Source: Syntrophomonadaceae bacterium
GTDB lineage: Bacteria; Bacillota; Syntrophomonadia; Syntrophomonadales; Syntrophomonadaceae
Reading direction: 5' to 3'
Length of the DNA stretch: 7,152 nucleotides
Assembly: GCA_012798055.1 (NCBI GenBank)
Contig: JAAZOA010000117.1
Location: 1-7,152, forward strand
The position numbers and the translations under genes are program-made. The notes beneath the pieces are model-generated. The model saw only the letters and a program-made list of their open reading frames with translations, was not told the DNA's origin and searched no databases. This document shows, in pieces, positions 6,225 to 7,152 of the stretch (its first letter is position 1; every line of letters starts with the position of its first letter).

Positions 6225-6249
6225 AAAGCCCTGATTGCTCAGGGCTTTT
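6225..6249. terminator. Intrinsic terminator after the YeeE/YedE gene pair, probably bidirectional
   Basis: A ten-base-pair perfect stem, AAAGCCCTGA (6225-6234) with TCAGGGCTTT (6239-6248), encloses the loop TTGC. On the minus strand it is followed by T-rich sequence (CAGTTTTGATTTT) and lies about 70 bases after the stop of the downstream transporter gene. On the plus strand it ends in four T residues, so it could also stop any transcript coming from the left. Confidence 0.75.
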
Positions 6250-6317
6250 GGTCTGGAGTGATAGAACCATATCAGCTTTCCTAATGCGATGGCCAGGTAC
6301 CTTCACTTGAGGCAGGT

Positions 6318-6740
6318 TCATTTTTGGGCGATGATTCCCGCTTCCACCAGCCGGGCGTAAAGGAAGGTGCCACCAATTATGCCCAAAACCGTAAATAGTC
6401 CGAGTATCTTGCCTTCACCCAATTGGGCCAGGGCAGTCCCTGGACAGGCTCCGGATATCGCCCAACCCGCCCCGAATAAGATTCCTCCCACCGGGGTCAG
6501 CCAGTTCAGGGGTTTTTCCTTGATATCTATGGGGCGGTCCAGATAGTCCAGGTCGTCCCGTGAATGAAGCCAGCGCATCCCCAGGTGGGCCACGACGATT
6601 GCTGTGATTATTACCCAGGCCAGCTTCAGGTCGGTTAAGGCAAATAGCGCATAAATCAGGTCATAATCGGAAGCGCCCACCCGGCTCAGGGTGAAACCGA
6701 AAAAAACTCCGCACAGCAGGAAGACCAGCATACGGCTCAT
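6318..6740 (-). CDS. YeeE/YedE-type membrane protein, C-terminal half of a split sulfur transporter
   Basis: The 140-residue protein has about four hydrophobic segments (near 3-20, 37-57, 82-99 and 112-130). Its signatures are GFTLSRVGASDYDLIYALF near the N-terminus and GAGWAISGACPGTALAQLGEGK with a conserved Cys99. Family members such as TsuA carry thiosulfate or related sulfur compounds across the inner membrane, using conserved cysteines. Here the fold is divided over two genes, and this is the second. It starts one base after the stop of its partner, with GGAGGG (6753-6748) seven bases before the ATG, inside the partner's last codons, so translation is probably coupled. Short split forms of this kind are known in the family. 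The substrate is inferred, and no sulfurtransferase (TusA) gene is visible nearby. Confidence 0.88.
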   Translation of the reverse strand: MSRMLVFLLCGVFFGFTLSRVGASDYDLIYALFALTDLKLAWVIITAIVVAHLGMRWLHSRDDLDYLDRPIDIKEKPLNWLTPVGGILFGAGWAISGACPGTALAQLGEGKILGLFTVLGIIGGTFLYARLVEAGIIAQK

Positions 6741-6741
6741 C

Positions 6742-7152
6742 TTACATCCCTCCTAGTAAAAGTCGCGAGATCATCTGCAGGGTTACGTATCCACCCAGAA
6801 GGAAGAAAACAGTTGCGATTATGCTCGATTTCTGAAGGTTGGCGATGCCGTGGATGCTGTGCCCGGAGGTGCAGCCCTGGGCAATCCGAGCTCCCAGCCC
6901 GAGCAACAAACCACCTGCGAAAAACCACAGCGCCAGCCAAGGGAAGCTCCAGTCAAGGGAGGCTGTAAAACGGCCCATTTCCCATTCCAACCAAACTCGA
7001 CCACCGGCTCGGGCCGAGATAAAACCGCCAATAACAATTCCAGCCAGAAAGAAGAAACGCCAGTTAAATACACCGCGGTAGTCGTCTGAATTAAGCCATT
7101 TCAGGCGGGTTCGGGGCAGGACTAGTTTGACCAGGTTGCCGTAGCCGGTGGA
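6742..7152 (-). CDS. YeeE/YedE-type membrane protein, N-terminal half (partial, 5' end outside window)
   Basis: The minus-strand frame is open from the right edge to TAA 6744-6742, giving 136 visible residues. The start lies beyond the window, so internal ATG or TTG codons such as the TTG at 6990 should not be taken as the start. Hydrophobic segments include NWRFFFLAGIVIGGFIS, WLALWFFAGGLLLGLG and IIATVFFLLGGYVTL. The family signature ARIAQGCTSGHSIHGIANL contains the conserved cysteine (visible residue 94) that in transporters of this group contacts the sulfur substrate. It probably forms one transporter with the product of the next gene, each half providing one cysteine motif. The promoter is not in the window. 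Confidence 0.9.
   Translation of the reverse strand, partial: STGYGNLVKLVLPRTRLKWLNSDDYRGVFNWRFFFLAGIVIGGFISARAGGRVWLEWEMGRFTASLDWSFPWLALWFFAGGLLLGLGARIAQGCTSGHSIHGIANLQKSSIIATVFFLLGGYVTLQMISRLLLGGM

Noticed and set aside
5928..6284. Plus-strand open frame of 118 codons
   Set aside because: It has no ribosome site or recognisable domain, spans several hairpins and part of a terminator, and its composition does not look coding.

Overview
This window looks like chromosome of a Gram-positive anaerobe-type bacterium of the Bacillota, probably a moderately GC-rich clostridial lineage. The strongest evidence is a glmS ribozyme, a regulatory RNA known mainly from Bacillota, placed between glmM and glmS. 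The gene order (likely cdaR end, glmM, glmS) is also typical of that phylum. No transposase, integrase, tRNA, rRNA or CRISPR array is visible.

Layout. Positions 1-92 hold the last codons of an upstream gene, which by gene order may be the YbbR/CdaR regulator of cyclic-di-AMP synthesis. Next come glmM (107-1462), a self-cleaving glmS ribozyme (about 1463-1620), a weak terminator-like hairpin, and glmS (1697-3514), all on the plus strand. Together the two enzymes make glucosamine-6-phosphate and convert it to glucosamine-1-phosphate for peptidoglycan precursors. The ribozyme gives feedback control of GlmS by glucosamine-6-phosphate. A separate promoter (3559-3587) then drives a PAS-GAF sensor protein (3672-4718) that has no output domain.

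The right half is on the minus strand. It holds a small three-helix membrane protein (4819-5103) whose Shine-Dalgarno sequence lies in a hairpin, a CBS-CBS-ACT protein like AcuB (5208-5876), a 441-base intergenic stretch rich in inverted repeats, and the two halves of a split YeeE/YedE-type sulfur-compound transporter (6318-6740 and 6742 to beyond the right edge). Converging and consecutive units are separated by recognisable intrinsic terminators near 4733-4790, 5157-5190 and 6225-6249.

The genes are mostly recognisable housekeeping or accessory families. The points most worth a second look are in the RNA. The predicted ribozyme cleavage site lies one base after the glmM stop codon, a terminator-like hairpin sits between ribozyme and glmS, a hairpin covers the ribosome binding site of the small membrane protein, and four consecutive dyads lie at 6124-6248. 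I do not see convincing evidence of a wholly new multi-gene system here.
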